NCBI GenBank assembly: GCA_001600455.1
Contig: BCKC01000001.1
Coordinates: 6,226,441 to 6,290,440 of the forward strand
Length of the DNA stretch: 64,000 bases
Direction of reading: 5' to 3'
Source of the DNA: Endocalyx cinctus
Lineage: Eukaryota > Ascomycota > Sordariomycetes > Amphisphaeriales > Apiosporaceae
A model generated the notes under the pieces. The model saw nothing but the letters and a program-made list of their open reading frames with translations. It was not told where the DNA came from and did no database searches. A program made the position numbers and the translations under genes. Of this stretch, positions 33,439 through 45,740 are shown piece by piece. Position 1 is the stretch's first letter. Every line of letters starts with the position of its first letter.

Positions 33439-36400
33439 ATGGAGGGTGCACAGACCTCACAAGGTCAGTCAGGTGCACCAACTAGAGCTCATACTCGATC
33501 TAGAGGTGGGAGAGCGCCAAGGGGTCAAAGGGGCCGCCAGCAACGAGGTTCACGTGGCTCTGGAAGAGCACAGGAGACAGCCTCGAGAAATACAGAAGCT
33601 TCTGGTTCTACTCAAACTGCTTCTCCAGCCAACGGAGCGTCAAATTCAAACGCCCAGGATGGCCAGTCCAGTAATCGCAATAGGAGGGGACGAGGGGGTC
33701 GAGGGGGACGGCCCCATTCGAGACGAGGTGGTGGTGGCCTTACACAAAATGGGTCAACTACAACAATGGCCGGCCAAAGAACTTTTGGTGGCCATCTAAC
33801 GTCATCTACACCAGATGCCGAAGGTTCATCTAGTTTAAACGTAGGTGCACCGGAGTTCGTCCCTGGCCAACCAGTCAGTAACAAGAGGTAAGTTATCATA
33901 ACTGAAAAACCCAACGTTTTAGCTACGGCACAGCTCTGATATTTTCATAAGTAATGGAACGGAGACAAAACCAGTTTCACGAAAACCTGAGAGAAGAACG
34001 TCGAAATCAGTGGCTCCTGATCTCCCGACGAGAATTCATGAAGATATAACTTACGGCCAATACGAGTGTGTGATATGCACTAATGAAGTATTACCAAACT
34101 CTCGAATATGGTCTTGCTCTATTTGTTGGACTGTTACCCACTTGTCCTGTGTCAAAAAGTGGTATTCAAACCGAACCAAGACTGAAGACCTTCAACCGCA
34201 ATCTAATTGGAGATGTCCCGGATGCAATTCAGCTATGAACGACGAGCCCGGTACTTACCATTGCTGGTGCGGTAAAGAGATTGGTCCAAAATCGATTCCT
34301 GGCTTAAGTCCTCATAGCTGTGGCCAGACTTGTTCGAAACCCAGATCTACATGTCCACACCCATGCCCTTTAGAGTGTCACGCCGGTCCCTGTCCCCCTT
34401 GCCTTCTTATGGGACCTAATCAACCGTGTTTCTGTGGCAAAAATACATCGACGAAACGCTGTGGTGAGACAGACTATACCAACGGATGGAGCTGTTATGA
34501 ACTATGCGGAGATCTACTTGCATGTGGTGAACACGAGTGTCAAAGGAAGTGTCACTCGGGACTCTGCGGGAGCTGCGACGTGCCGATACTATCGCGCTGT
34601 TACTGCGGACGCGAGTCCAAGGAAATTCCGTGTGACCAGCGTGGCGACGAGGAAGAGTCGTACAATTACGGCCAACTGAAAGTATTGGACCAGGCCGATA
34701 ACAATGACGAGGTAGGGTCGTGGTATTCAGGATCCTTCCACTGTACTGCCACGTGCCACCGACCTTTTGACTGCGGCAAACATTTCTGTCAGAAAGATTG
34801 CCATCCTCAGGAAGAGAGTCCGGCTCATTGTCCGTCTTCTCCTGACGTAGTGACACATTGTCCCTGTGGGAAGACTCCATTAACCGAGATTCTTGCCGAG
34901 CCAAGGGCCTCATGCGAAGACTCGATTCCTAACTGCACTAAACCTTGCAATAAGTCACTTGAATGTGGTCATTTTTGTCAAGATCTATGTCATATCGGAC
35001 CATGTCCCCCATGCCTGCAACTTATGGAAATTAGTTGCAGATGTGGTCGAACAACATCCAAATCGATCTGCCATCAGGGGCAGATCTATCAACCTCAGTG
35101 CTACAAAGTATGTCGTGCGCAGCTTAATTGTGGTAGACATGAACATGGCGAGCGCTGCTGCGCCGCGGAAAAGAAAGCTTCCGAGAGAGTAGCTGCAAGG
35201 AAGAAGAACAAAATTTCGAGTTCATCAACTGAAAATGTTGAAGCAGAGCATATATGTATTCGGATCTGTAGCCGAGCTCTGAAATGCGGCAGGCATCAAT
35301 GTCAACAGTTGTGCCATAGAGGCCCTTGTCCTTCATGTCCCGAAGCTATTTTCGAAGAAATTAGCTGCAACTGCGGGAGGACCGTACTTTATCCTCCTCA
35401 GCCATGTGGTACGCAACCTCCAGAATGCCGGTTTGACTGCACAAGATCGCGGCCATGTGGACATCAACAAGTTTCTCACAACTGCCACACGGACGACAAA
35501 GATTGCCCAAAGTGCCCATTTCTGGTCGAAAAGAAATGCATTTGTGGGAAGAAAGTACTGAAGAATCAACCATGCTGGTTTGAGGAACCCCGATGCGGGC
35601 TTCCTTGTAACGAAAAACTCAAGTGCGGAACTCATTTATGCAACAAGCTCTGCCACCGAGCCGGGGAATGTGAGGATGTAAAAGTCAAAGGATCACGATG
35701 CAGTCAGCCTTGCGGCAAGACTCTTACGTGCGGTCATCTCGACGCTGAGCCCTGCCATGCCCCTTATCCATGCAAGGAGGATAGGCCTTGCCAAGCGAAG
35801 ACATTTATCACTTGTGAGTGCCAAAACAGGAAACAAGAAGTTAAATGTATGGCAACGAAGGCAAATCCGACACCTGAGCGACAGACGTTGAAATGTAATG
35901 ACGAGTGCCTACGGTTGCAACGCAACGTCCGTTTAGCCGGTGCCTTGAATATCGATCCCCAGTCTCATGCTGATGATCATATACCATATTCTGATACGAC
36001 TTTGAAATTCTTCAAGGAGCACATGCAATGGGCACAGACATACGAACGAGAGTTTCGTGTTTTTGCTAGTGACGATACGGAGAAAAGGCTCAGGTTAAAA
36101 CCGATGAAATCTTACCAGCGAGCCTTTATTCATTCTCTTGCTGAAGACTTTGGCCTGGACAGCGAAAGTAGTGACCCCGAACCACACCGCCATGTGTGCC
36201 TTTTCAAGACTCCACGTTTTGTATCTGCTCCCTTGAAGACCTTAGCGCAATGCGTCAGAATTCAAGCTGTTCAGGCACCGACTAGTACAACGCAGACATC
36301 GGAAATAGCAGCTGGTGGGAGTGGTTCAGCACCACTTCCGCCATACAATGCCCTGCTGCTATCTTGTCCCCAATTTGGACTTACTATTGAAGAGATTGAT

Positions 36401-36841
36401 TCAGCTTTGAAAAACGAGTATTCTGCTTATGCGACACTAAAATTCCACACGAGTTTTCTGCCCTCCGAAGAGGTTGTTATCAAGGGATCCGGGGCCTGGA
36501 CCCCTCAAGCCCTCGAAAGCTCAATGTTGTCGCTGAAAACCCCAGTCACCCAGGCCGTCAAACGTCTAGGACTTGCTGAAAATGTTTACCTTTGTCACGC
36601 CGATGACTCACTCAATGTTCTCAGGCGCGAAAAGGGCCTTAATGCCAAGAATCAGGGAGGATGGAACGCGGTAGCTGGTCGGTCTGCCGCTCGTCCGAAG
36701 GCAATCCCCACGGCTAAGCCGGTCTCGGTGAGGAGCAATTTCGTGGCACTGAGGAAGGAACCAAAGAAGAAGGTCGAAGCGGAACCCGTCGAGGAAGATT
36801 GGGAGGCGGCAGCGGAAAAACTTGATGTTGAAGAGAACTAG
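33439..36841 (+). CDS. fap1: NF-X1 type zinc-finger protein with R3H domain (Fap1 homologue), two exons
   Basis: Predicted 1112 aa. Exon 1 is 33439-33887, exon 2 is 33952-36841; the 64-nt intron runs from GTAAGT to CATAAG, joining at phase 2. Residues 1-150 are an Arg/Gly-rich arm. A RING/PHD-like finger follows (YECVICTNEVLPNSRIWSCS to CPGCNS), then a long series of NF-X1 fingers of the form CxH-x-C-x3-C-H-x-G-C-P-x-C (for example HSCGQTCSKP, LECGHFCQDLCHIGPCPPC, CGRHQCQQLCHRGPCPSC). The C-terminus carries an R3H single-strand nucleic-acid binding region (near MKSYQRAFIHSLAEDFGLDS) and an acidic tail. Yeast Fap1 binds the FKBP12 prolyl isomerase and confers rapamycin resistance; human NFX1 is an E3 ligase and transcription factor. 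The exact role in this fungus is unknown. Confidence 0.93.
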
Positions 36842-38162
36842 AATCGGACTCTAGATCAAGGGAGGACCAGGTTCTATCCAAATTTCCAATATTTACGCCA
36901 CACGAGATTGTTGTGATGACCACATGATCTATATGTTCGTTGAAGCTGATAGAAACGTGGTTAGGCGCGTGGTGGGGGTTTGAGTAAAGAACCATGATCT
37001 TTCCATAATACACACGGATACCCACGAGAAAGATGGCAGCCTTGTCCCCCTGGCGGGTTTCCATTCGTAAACTCCTTGCCTATAGTGAATTATACCTTGA
37101 CTCCAGCGGGTGAACTAAGCCTCGCTATACCCCAAAGAATACGATTTTATGCATGTCTCGCACCTTGAATACTCTTTTGGGATTTTCCCCTAGATTCGAG
37201 AACGGAACTATTCTTGGTAGCTAGAAAAAGGCTGCCCTACATATGCGGTGTGCTTGGCCCTTGGTGCAGTAGTTCCTGGTTTCCGAACAAACATCTCAAG
37301 TTCTTACCGGAAAAAAAAAAAAAAACTAACGTGGCTAGTCATCTCTCGGCGATGGCTTTTCTCACAATGGTCAGGTCGATTGTCGAACGATGGGAGAAAA
37401 GACTGTAGGATTCGTTTATGTTCTGTACAGAATACTGATTTTCTAGCGTAGGTGATTGGATTCTGACAGCGGGGACCAGGTGTGATCTTATCTAAGACAT
37501 GCAAAAAGCCCCGGCGCCGATCTGAATTTGACTTGACGATTCCTGTCAAACTTTTAACGAAAAATCATTATTTTTTTTTGTCTTCGTTACGAGGAACCTC
37601 GAGGAAGATTTTTTTGATAAATGACAATTTCAAGCAACCAATGATAATAATTTTGTTCAAGAAAAAATGTCGGTCGTGATCTAGGGTAGCATTCACACTG
37701 CAGATTTCCTCTCTCTAAGGGCTGCGGCCGCGTTTAAAAGGCTATGTCATCAAACCTCAAGGTGTGTTACAATCGAAAACAAAAGGCCGCACGTAGTGGA
37801 CGTTGAGGACGCCACCAGCCCAACTATCTCACGTGTTTATGCACGAGGAATAGTAGGCCCGTCTGAGGCGCATTCGTGGCGGCTACCCTTTTCTGCTGCG
37901 TTGGCATTTTTTAGGCGTCCGTGAACTAACCCTCTCTCCCTTTTCACCCCTTCTTCTCCTTTTCTCTTCTCTCTCTCTGCCTGTCTCAGACCGGTTCTTC
38001 AAGCCTACTTTCATGTGCGGTCAAACTGATCCCGTGATTGGGGAGGTTAGACGGTCGGCACATGAGGTCTCAGACGTAAAGTAGGTAAAGGGTTGGAAAT
38101 AGTGACTTCGGGGCTTAGACCGAAAAGGTTGCTATCTCAGATCACCGTCCTAGTATAGAGAT

Positions 38163-38172
38163 TACCTAGGTA
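38163..38172. repeat. perfect palindrome TACCTAGGTA
   Basis: Ten-base self-complementary site. Related forms occur at 38755-38766 (TACCTATAGGTA) and near 39137-39146 (TACCTAGGTT). Such sites seem common between genes in this class of fungi (from general familiarity, not measured here). Confidence 0.6.
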
Positions 38173-41100
38173 CTTGGTGGAACGACGCGTAGATTTTCAC
38201 ATGATTTAAAATCTGACATACTTCCTTTTTTTTTCACTCGGGATTTATTGCTGTGCTAAGGAAGAGAATCTGACTCAAAGAAAAAGGTGTTGTAACACTG
38301 AAGCCCATCCAATAAAATTGATTCGTTTAGGATCGTCAGGTCCATGTCCTAAAATAAGGATCGTCCTTACATGTTTAACTTAGGAGAATATCTTCGTAGC
38401 ATACGACTACGCTACACGACGCTGCGGTAGATGAGGAACGCTCCTTCAAATCTCGCCTATTCGTGTTGTGCGCCCATGATGCATAAGGTCACTTAAGACA
38501 AAACTGAAATAGCTTTCTGATTTTTTACTTTTTGTTTCTCTTCCGTATGCTCTGGTGTCGTTTGGAGCAGTTGATTTGTCTCCGTCTTCTCGTTCGCATA
38601 TGAGTTGGCTTATCGAGCTGGAAAGACGAAAGGTAGGAGGTTGGATTTAGCCTTAGCTAGCGTTAGGATCTCCTTGATAACTCCGCTAAAATGTTTATCG
38701 GGCCCCAGTCCAAGAATTCCTTAACCTACACCGCACTAGGTTTAGCTGACTACCTACCTATAGGTAAGTACCTAACCTAGTAACTACAATACAACCCAAT
38801 CCCAGTCAGGCCATCTTACGGAGTACGGCTAGCATAGGGAAATGGAAAAAGAGAAGTTAAGTTTAGTTTTTTACTATCAAAGCACGATTGGCCACAAACG
38901 GTCTCATTTCACATGGATCAGCAGCTGAGAGATATGCACGGAAGCTCGTAATGGTGGATTATGGAGGGGGGACAAAAAAGAGTGTCAACTAAATTCAGGG
39001 CTGAACGCTTTAGTTATCAGGAGCTCCGTTCGCTCAAAGTTAAAAAAAATAAAAAATAAAATAAGAATAGTAATTCATTTTTTATATGTAAGTACCTATG
39101 GGAATAATTACTTCTACTTACATTACATGGAGTTGGTACCTAGGTTATGGTACATAACGAAAGATGTGTTGGCATATCCACAATTCAAGATACATACATG
39201 TCTTTGTCTCTCAGCTATTCAGCCCGCTGTCTTGTTTGTATCCATAAATCTAACTCTTAACTCTTACTTGACATTTTCAATAGTAACGTCTCATACGGAA
39301 GAATTATTTGGGTTTATCATCCCACATCCCTTACCTCACTTACATCCATGGATAGTATCTCACTTATCAGGGGGAGAGCTTAGGTAAGGTAATACGTTAA
39401 TCGAAGATAGGATAGTTGGAGATAATCGTCACATTAAGTGGCTGGGATGGATCTCGTGTTTCTCTTTGCGTAAATGAACAAAATGTAACTTGAAGGTAGA
39501 AGTCGAAAGTATACTATACTATACTACACTACATACTATGATAATCCCACTCAACTATTCTATTCTCATACCCCCACCACCGGTTCAAATCATCTTTTTT
39601 ACCTCATAAAAAAAAAGCCACGATACTTGACGGTGAAGTTCTAGACAAACATGGTTCTTATGTTAGCAAATAATTATCAAAACCTTGAAATCTTCAACCT
39701 CTTACCTCTTCTTTTTTTTTTCAAGGTCTAAAGTAGTGCGATTTAGCGAAAAAAAAAAGGTTAACCACGACGCTGGTTCTTGGTCAACGCCCCCCTTGGC
39801 ATCTTTTTTAGAACTGGTGTGCAAGTAAAAAGATCTCAACCCTGGTCAAACACCACCCATCCCCACATCCTCCCAAGTCTTGTCTGCCAGGCAGCGCCAG
39901 GTTGGGCAGGCGGGAACCCACACAGACGTCTATACTACGCTATCATCGATGATCTTCTTTTTCTTCTCTCTCTCTTTTTTTTTTTTTTTTTTTTTTGCTT
40001 AAATCCTTGGCCGGGATTTAAAAAAAAAAAAAAAAAGATCACTTCCTCGTATTGATCCGCCGCGGTCGGTTCCTCTCCGAAGTACTTCAGCGAATCATGT
40101 ATGAATTATATTTTCGAAATACACGCCAGTCTGACCTTTCTACCAATGATAGGACGCTCGAGGATCCAGGTACGTGCATATGCCGCTACCGCTGCCTTAC
40201 TACTATCGTACGTAAATGCGACATTGCTGCTGTAGTGTAGTGTAGTATACAACTTTTTTTTCCCATCTCTCCCTTTCCTTGGTTCCTTATTCTGCATAAT
40301 TTTACCAACCAACCTGATGTAATCTCTACCCACCGACTTTCCTGTTATTTGGTTTGGTTCTTGGTCTTGTTTGCGATTTTTTTTCTTTCTTTCCTCTTTC
40401 CTTTCGTGTCAGTCAGTCAGATCAGTTAGATTCATTTAAAGAAAAGAAAAAACAAATTAACGATGTAGTTGGAGGGGGGGAGGGGGAATATTATCCCCCC
40501 CTGGTCTGACGGGCTTAACCTTTTTCTGAAGTTTTATTTTCCACATCGGAAGAAACGGTATACCTTGACATCTCAAAAGGAGCGTAGCCAAAAGATTCAA
40601 ACATAAAAAATATAACTACACCATCAAAGAAATAATAACGATAAAAAAGAGAAATAGAGAGAAACACTAAGCCCGAAATATACCTTTGATGTCTATCCTA
40701 CTAACTCCTTTCAAAGCTGAAGAACTCAGGTCCTCGGTATGGTGGCTGCCGCAGGGATATGAACGTCCCACGACCCCCCAAGAACTTTCTTGAAATTAGC
40801 GTCCATCTGCCAATATGATTTCTTTACTTCACTTCCTTACTCCGTACATAGTATACTATGTATACATATATGTATATGAGAAGTCATTTAAATATGGACC
40901 CGTTGTCACATAAGCTGCATGACCAATAGGTTTCTCTCCGAGCTTAGACCTGGTATTCGACGACAAAGTCCATGCTCACTCTCCGTGCTTGAGATCGTAT
41001 GTAGGTAGGCAGGTAGGCCCATGTTATTAAGTAGCCTATTATAGCTTTTAGTACCGAATCTACCGACCCGATCCTGGGCGTTACCACAGATCTACTAACT

Positions 41101-41233
41101 CGACTGAACTCTTGTGGGCCTCTATATATAGAACCTACGGTCTTCCTATTCAAGTCATCATCGGCCTTTTAATGTTTTTATATTTATTGTTGTGATCGAG
41201 CTTCTAGTATATAGAAGGTCGATCCTCGCAGCT

Positions 41234-41234
<1 letters not shown>

Positions 41235-41271
<37 letters not shown>
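41235..41271 (+). repeat. C37 homopolymer
   Basis: Thirty-seven C in a row, 93 bases upstream of the glyoxal oxidase start codon. With the second tract it gives G-quadruplex potential on the minus strand and i-motif potential on the plus strand. The true length in the genome is uncertain because homopolymers this long are error-prone. Confidence 0.85.
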
Positions 41272-41272
<1 letters not shown>

Positions 41273-41287
41273 TTTTCTCTTCTCCCC

Positions 41288-41288
<1 letters not shown>

Positions 41289-41320
<32 letters not shown>
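41289..41320 (+). repeat. C32 homopolymer
   Basis: Second C tract, separated from the first by GTTTTCTCTTCTCCCCT. It ends 43 bases before the ATG, so it probably lies in the 5' leader or core promoter of the glyoxal oxidase gene. Confidence 0.85.
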
Positions 41321-41363
41321 ATCGCCGTTTTTAGGTGTGATCTTCATCGTCATCACCGTCAAC

Positions 41364-44300
41364 ATGGCGTCCACGCATAGCAATATGTTATCCTCACTCT
41401 TTTACTTTTCCTCCTTGCTGTGCCTGTCTACGGCCGCTAGTCTTGCCGTTCCTAACGCTGGCCAGCTAAACGGAACGTGGACTTATAAAAGCTGTTATGT
41501 GTGAGTGTCATATCACCCACCCACCTGCTTAGCATGGTCGCGTACGTGAGAGCCTTCTCTAACTTTCATCAGGGACGTCGGCCGCACCATCAACCAGGCC
41601 TCGACCACCTCTCCCAACATGACGGTAGAGCTGTGTCTGGCTTTCTGTGATGACAAAGATCTCCCTTACGCTGGAACTGAGTATTCCACCGAATGCTGTA
41701 AGCGAGATCCATAACTACAACTGCACTACCAACCAATTCTTTGATACTGACAGTCGCAGATTGTGGTCAAAGCCTCGCCAAGGCTGCTACGGCGGCTAAC
41801 GAGACTGATTGTAATATGGCCTGCGGTGGTAACCAGACAGAAGCTTGCGGAGGGCCGAATCGGTTATCTCTCTATTTTAACCCCTACATTACCGGCCCTC
41901 AACCTAATGTCGGCATCGCCAACTGGACGCACATCGGTTGTTATACGTAAGTTGTCCTAATATTGAAGAGTATTATCTGATCAGGAAAATTTCACGCTTC
42001 TAACATACTTGCAGCGAAGGCAATGGTGGTCGTGCGCTGAGTTATGGTGCGCCTATCCCTGCGGCTCAGATGAACGCGAAGAACTGCACATCCGCCTGCC
42101 AGGCCGCTGGTTACATCCTCGCCGGTACGGAGTATGGTGGCGAGTGCTGTAAGTATTTCCTTCCCCTCGATGCAACTCTTTTTCGAGGAATTCCAACTAA
42201 GACAAGCTAGATTGCGGAAACACCCTTCTCTTCAACGCCAACGCAACTGATAGCGGTTGCTCCATGACTTGTAATGGTAATAAGACCGAGGTTTGCGGTG
42301 GCCCTAACCGCCTCAACGTTTACGACTTTAACATGAAGTTCCCCATCACCACTAGCAAGGTGATCAGCGCTACCACTGCCGTTCCAACTTCTTCAGCACC
42401 GGCCTCTTCCACAACTGCTCCCGATGATGTCACTACTACAACGTCTCCCCCAGTTGTTGGTACTACCACCACTACTTCTCCAGTAGTTACCTCAGCGTCT
42501 ACTACTACGTCAGCATCAGCAACCACTAGTGTACCCACTACTTCAAAAGCTGCGCAACCCTCAGGCTTCCCTGCTAACTGGACTTATCAAGGCTGTTGGC
42601 AAGATGGCCCTAACGGTCGTATCATGCCAACCATGCTCGCTGATTGGACCAACATGACTCAACCGTTGTGCGCTCAGCTCTGTGCTTCGAACAACTACGT
42701 CATCTCAGGAACTGAATATTACAGTCAGTGCTTCTGCAGCAATGCCATCTACAACGGCGGGGNGAAAGGGACGGATGAAACCAAGTGCAATTCGGCCTGT
42801 AAAGGAGACGCAACTCAGATGTGCGGTGGTCCCAACTATCTGACTATATACTCCAACGGCACGCCCAAGGTGTACCAGCCGCCGTCTCCACAAAAGGATA
42901 ACCTCAACGGCACTTGGACGTATCAGGGATGCTACGTCGACAACATCAACAACGCGAGATCCCTGCCGTGGTCTCTCCGATTCCCCGGCACGAACACCGC
43001 CAACCAGTGCTTAGGAGCGTGCGGCGCCTTTGGTTACACGGTCGCCGGCATGGAATACGGCGAGGAGTGCTACTGCGGTGACCCTATCGACCTTACGAAT
43101 GCCGGGTCCACGGTTCAACCCGACACCGACTGCAACATGGCCTGCCCCGGAAACGCGTCGACTCTCTGCGGCGGCGGTAGCAGGCTTTCCACGTACAAGT
43201 GGACCGGCTCTACGCCTCTGTACTCCTTTAGCTATCCTACCGGTAACAACGCGGGTACGTACTCGAACCTCGTAGGCGGCGTCGTCATCCCTTTGATGAC
43301 GATGCAGTCGGTCACGGGCAAAGTGACCTTCTTGGAGAAGTGGGGAACCGGCGCGCCGAACAGCACCGGCGCCTACGAGCTCGACCTGTCCCAGGTCGAC
43401 AACTTTTCCAACGCCTGGAGGGCCATGCACGTCAAGACGGACATCTTCTGCTCGGCCGGTCTCATCCTTCCCGATAAGGCCGGCCGGCAGCTGACCGTCG
43501 GCGGCTGGTCCCTGGATTCCACCTACGGCGTCCGTCTCTACATCCCCGACGGCTCGCCCGGCGTCTGGGGCACCAACGACTGGCAGGAGAACGTCCAGGA
43601 GCTCAAGCTCCAGGCCGGCCGATGGTACCCGTCCGCCATGATCATGGCCAACGGCTCGATCCTGGTCGTCGGCGGCGAGAGGGGATCCAACGACATCGCC
43701 ACGCCCAGCCTCGAAATCCTGCCGGCCGTCGGCCCGACCCTCTACTGCGACTGGCTCGAGCAGTCGGACCCCAACAACCTGTACCCCTTCCTCGCGGTCC
43801 TGCCGAGCGGCGGCATCTTCGTCGTCTTCTGGAACCAGGCCATCATCCTAGACGAGGCTACGCTCGCGGTCAAGAAGACGCTCCCGAACATCCCCGGGTC
43901 GGTCAACGACCCGCAGGGGGGCCGCACGTACCCGCTCGAGGGCACCGCCGTGCTCCTCCCCCAATACGCGCCGTACACGGACCCGCTCGGGGTCCTCATC
44001 TGCGGCGGCTCGACGCTCGGCGCGCAGGCGCTCGACAACTGCGTGACGACGTACCCGGACGCCGACGAGCCGACCTGGACGTTGGAGCGGATGCCGTCGA
44101 AGCGCGTCATGTCCTGCGTCGCGCCCCTGCCCGACGGCACGTACCTGATCGTCAACGGCGCGAAGCAGGGGGTCGCGGGGTTCGGGCTCGCGTCGAACCC
44201 GAACCTCAACGCCGTCCTGTACGACCCGACCAAACCGGTGGGCCAGCGCATGTCCGTCATGGCCAACACGACCGTCGCGCGCCTGTACCACAGCGAGGCC

Positions 44301-44768
44301 ATCACGCTCCTCGACGGCCGCGTCCTCGTCACCGGGTCCGACCCGGAGGACGGCGTGAACCCGCAGGAGTACCGCGTCGAGGTCTTCACGCCGCCGTACC
44401 TGTACAGCGCCAAGCCGCGGCCGACCTTCGCGCTCGACGACCGCGACTGGGCGTACGGCGACACGGTCCAGTTCACCCTGGGTTCGGCGCCCGCCGGAGC
44501 CTTGAAGGTCACCCTCCTCGGCGCCGTCTCGAGCACGCACGGAAACTCGATGGGCGCGCGCACGCTCTTTCCCGCCGTCACCTGCTCCGGCACGAGCTGC
44601 TCCGTCACGGCGCCGCCCAACGCGCACGTGTCCCCGCCCGGGTGGTTCCAGTTCTACGTCGTGGACGACGGGATCCCCGCCGTCGGCGTCTACGTCCGCA
44701 TCGGCGGCGATCCGGCTAAGTTGGGCAATTGGCCGAATTATTCCGACTTTACGAAGCCGGGTGTTTAA
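41364..44768 (+). CDS. secreted copper-radical (glyoxal) oxidase with four WSC domains, five exons
   Basis: Predicted 1046 aa. Exons 41364-41500, 41573-41697, 41760-41946, 42015-42148 and 42211-44768. Residues 1-26 are a signal peptide. WSC domains start near residues 38, 140, 318 and 428, each with WTYxxCYxD or a variant, a central AGTEY or SGTEY and a final ACGGPNRL-like motif; they bind cell-wall glucans in other proteins. A Ser/Thr/Val linker lies at about 245-315. The C-terminal half is an AA5_1 glyoxal oxidase propeller plus DUF1929. All radical-copper residues can be placed: Cys608 (DIFCSAG), Tyr667 (RWYPSA), Tyr887 and His888 (RLYHSE), His971 (STHGNSMG), with spacings like galactose oxidase. 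Members oxidise aldehydes such as methylglyoxal and make H2O2 for peroxidases. One N (42763) leaves one residue undetermined. Introns occur only in WSC1-2; third-base GC climbs sharply past WSC3. Confidence 0.93.
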
Positions 44769-45740
44769 AATAATGAAAATAATTATATGTTTTTGTTCAT
44801 CTTCTTCGAGACTATTCATTAATTTACTTGTCTAAATGACAAATTATAAATAATGTCTTTTTTTTTTTTTTTTTTTGAATTTAGAAAAGGAGAGAGAGAA
44901 AAAAAAAGGAGGGATAATAAAAAAAAAAATGGGAGGATCGAAAGGCAAAGCGAAAGTTTAAATTTTAACGGCATTGGAGAATTTTGGTTTCTAAAGGATC
45001 ACTCCTTTTTATTGATGACGATTGCATGAAATGGGTAAACTTTTTATAGGAAGACATGAATATAAATATTATGAGACCTTTACGATTTAATGACTTTCCA
45101 TCATCTTAACCTCCCTTCCTGGAGAGTGAGAGTAAAGAGGGAGTAGGGAGAACAAGTACGTATTTCAAAACAACAAGTATATACTCGCCATCCTGTCGCT
45201 CTGGTATCTGTTCTCATTGTACCCCCAAACCCTTTAATATTTTGATCCTTGCTGTCGTTCGGGGTCGAATGAGATGTTTATGGGTATGAAAGGAAGTGAA
45301 TATACTTATTATCATAAGATAGAAAAGAGAGTACGTAGTAAGGAAGGTATGTCGAAGGCATGCCTATAGCTGTAAAGAATGATAAGAGATGTCAAATCTC
45401 TCCTGCTCATAAATGGTTCTGAGACTGCCTATTTATAGAATAATTCCCCTTCTTTATTGTTGTTTTGATGATAATTTACGTTGTCAGTTTCTCAGGCAAC
45501 TAATACCACTTCCAGACCATAGTTCACACAATAATAGAGATCTAGTTGAAATCTTTCCAAGATGATATTGTGATTGATGATGATGACGACATTTTTTTTT
45601 TAGAAGTAAAGCCTCCGGTTTAAAAGTTTCATGTACAAGTAAAAAACACATATGTGTACCAACATAATTCAATATATTCATCTCCCACCTCCATCAGATC
45701 ACATTTTGATCCAACCTACAATCCTTGCACAATACGAGTT
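44769..45740. other. 0.97 kb convergent intergenic region
   Basis: Between the stops of the glyoxal oxidase and bZIP genes. Holds a T tract near 44859-44876, an A-rich stretch to 44930 and AT-rich DNA. No gene or RNA recognised. Confidence 0.6.

Larger units (their letters stand above)
36842..41363. other. 4.5 kb intergenic with promoter-like sequence but no gene
   Basis: No open frame resembles a protein. At 37725-37990 the DNA is richer in GC, holds a NotI-like GCGGCCGC, a CACGTG E-box near 37832 and a long CT-rich run (37921-37985) ending CTGTCTCAG, all typical of an ascomycete promoter. Palindromes TACCTAGGTA (38163-38172) and TACCTATAGGTA (38755-38766) occur. More CT-rich DNA at 40375-40412 and two poly-C tracts (41235-41320) lead into the glyoxal oxidase gene. 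Confidence 0.55.

Noticed and set aside
39590..39620. GGTTCAAATC resembling a tRNA B box
   Set aside because: There is no A box or foldable cloverleaf at the expected distance upstream.
43622..44819. 292-, 323- and 365-codon frames overlapping the glyoxal oxidase
   Set aside because: The third-codon GC bias opens other frames; all are Arg/Ala/Pro/Gly-rich and lack domains, while the oxidase frame holds every catalytic residue.
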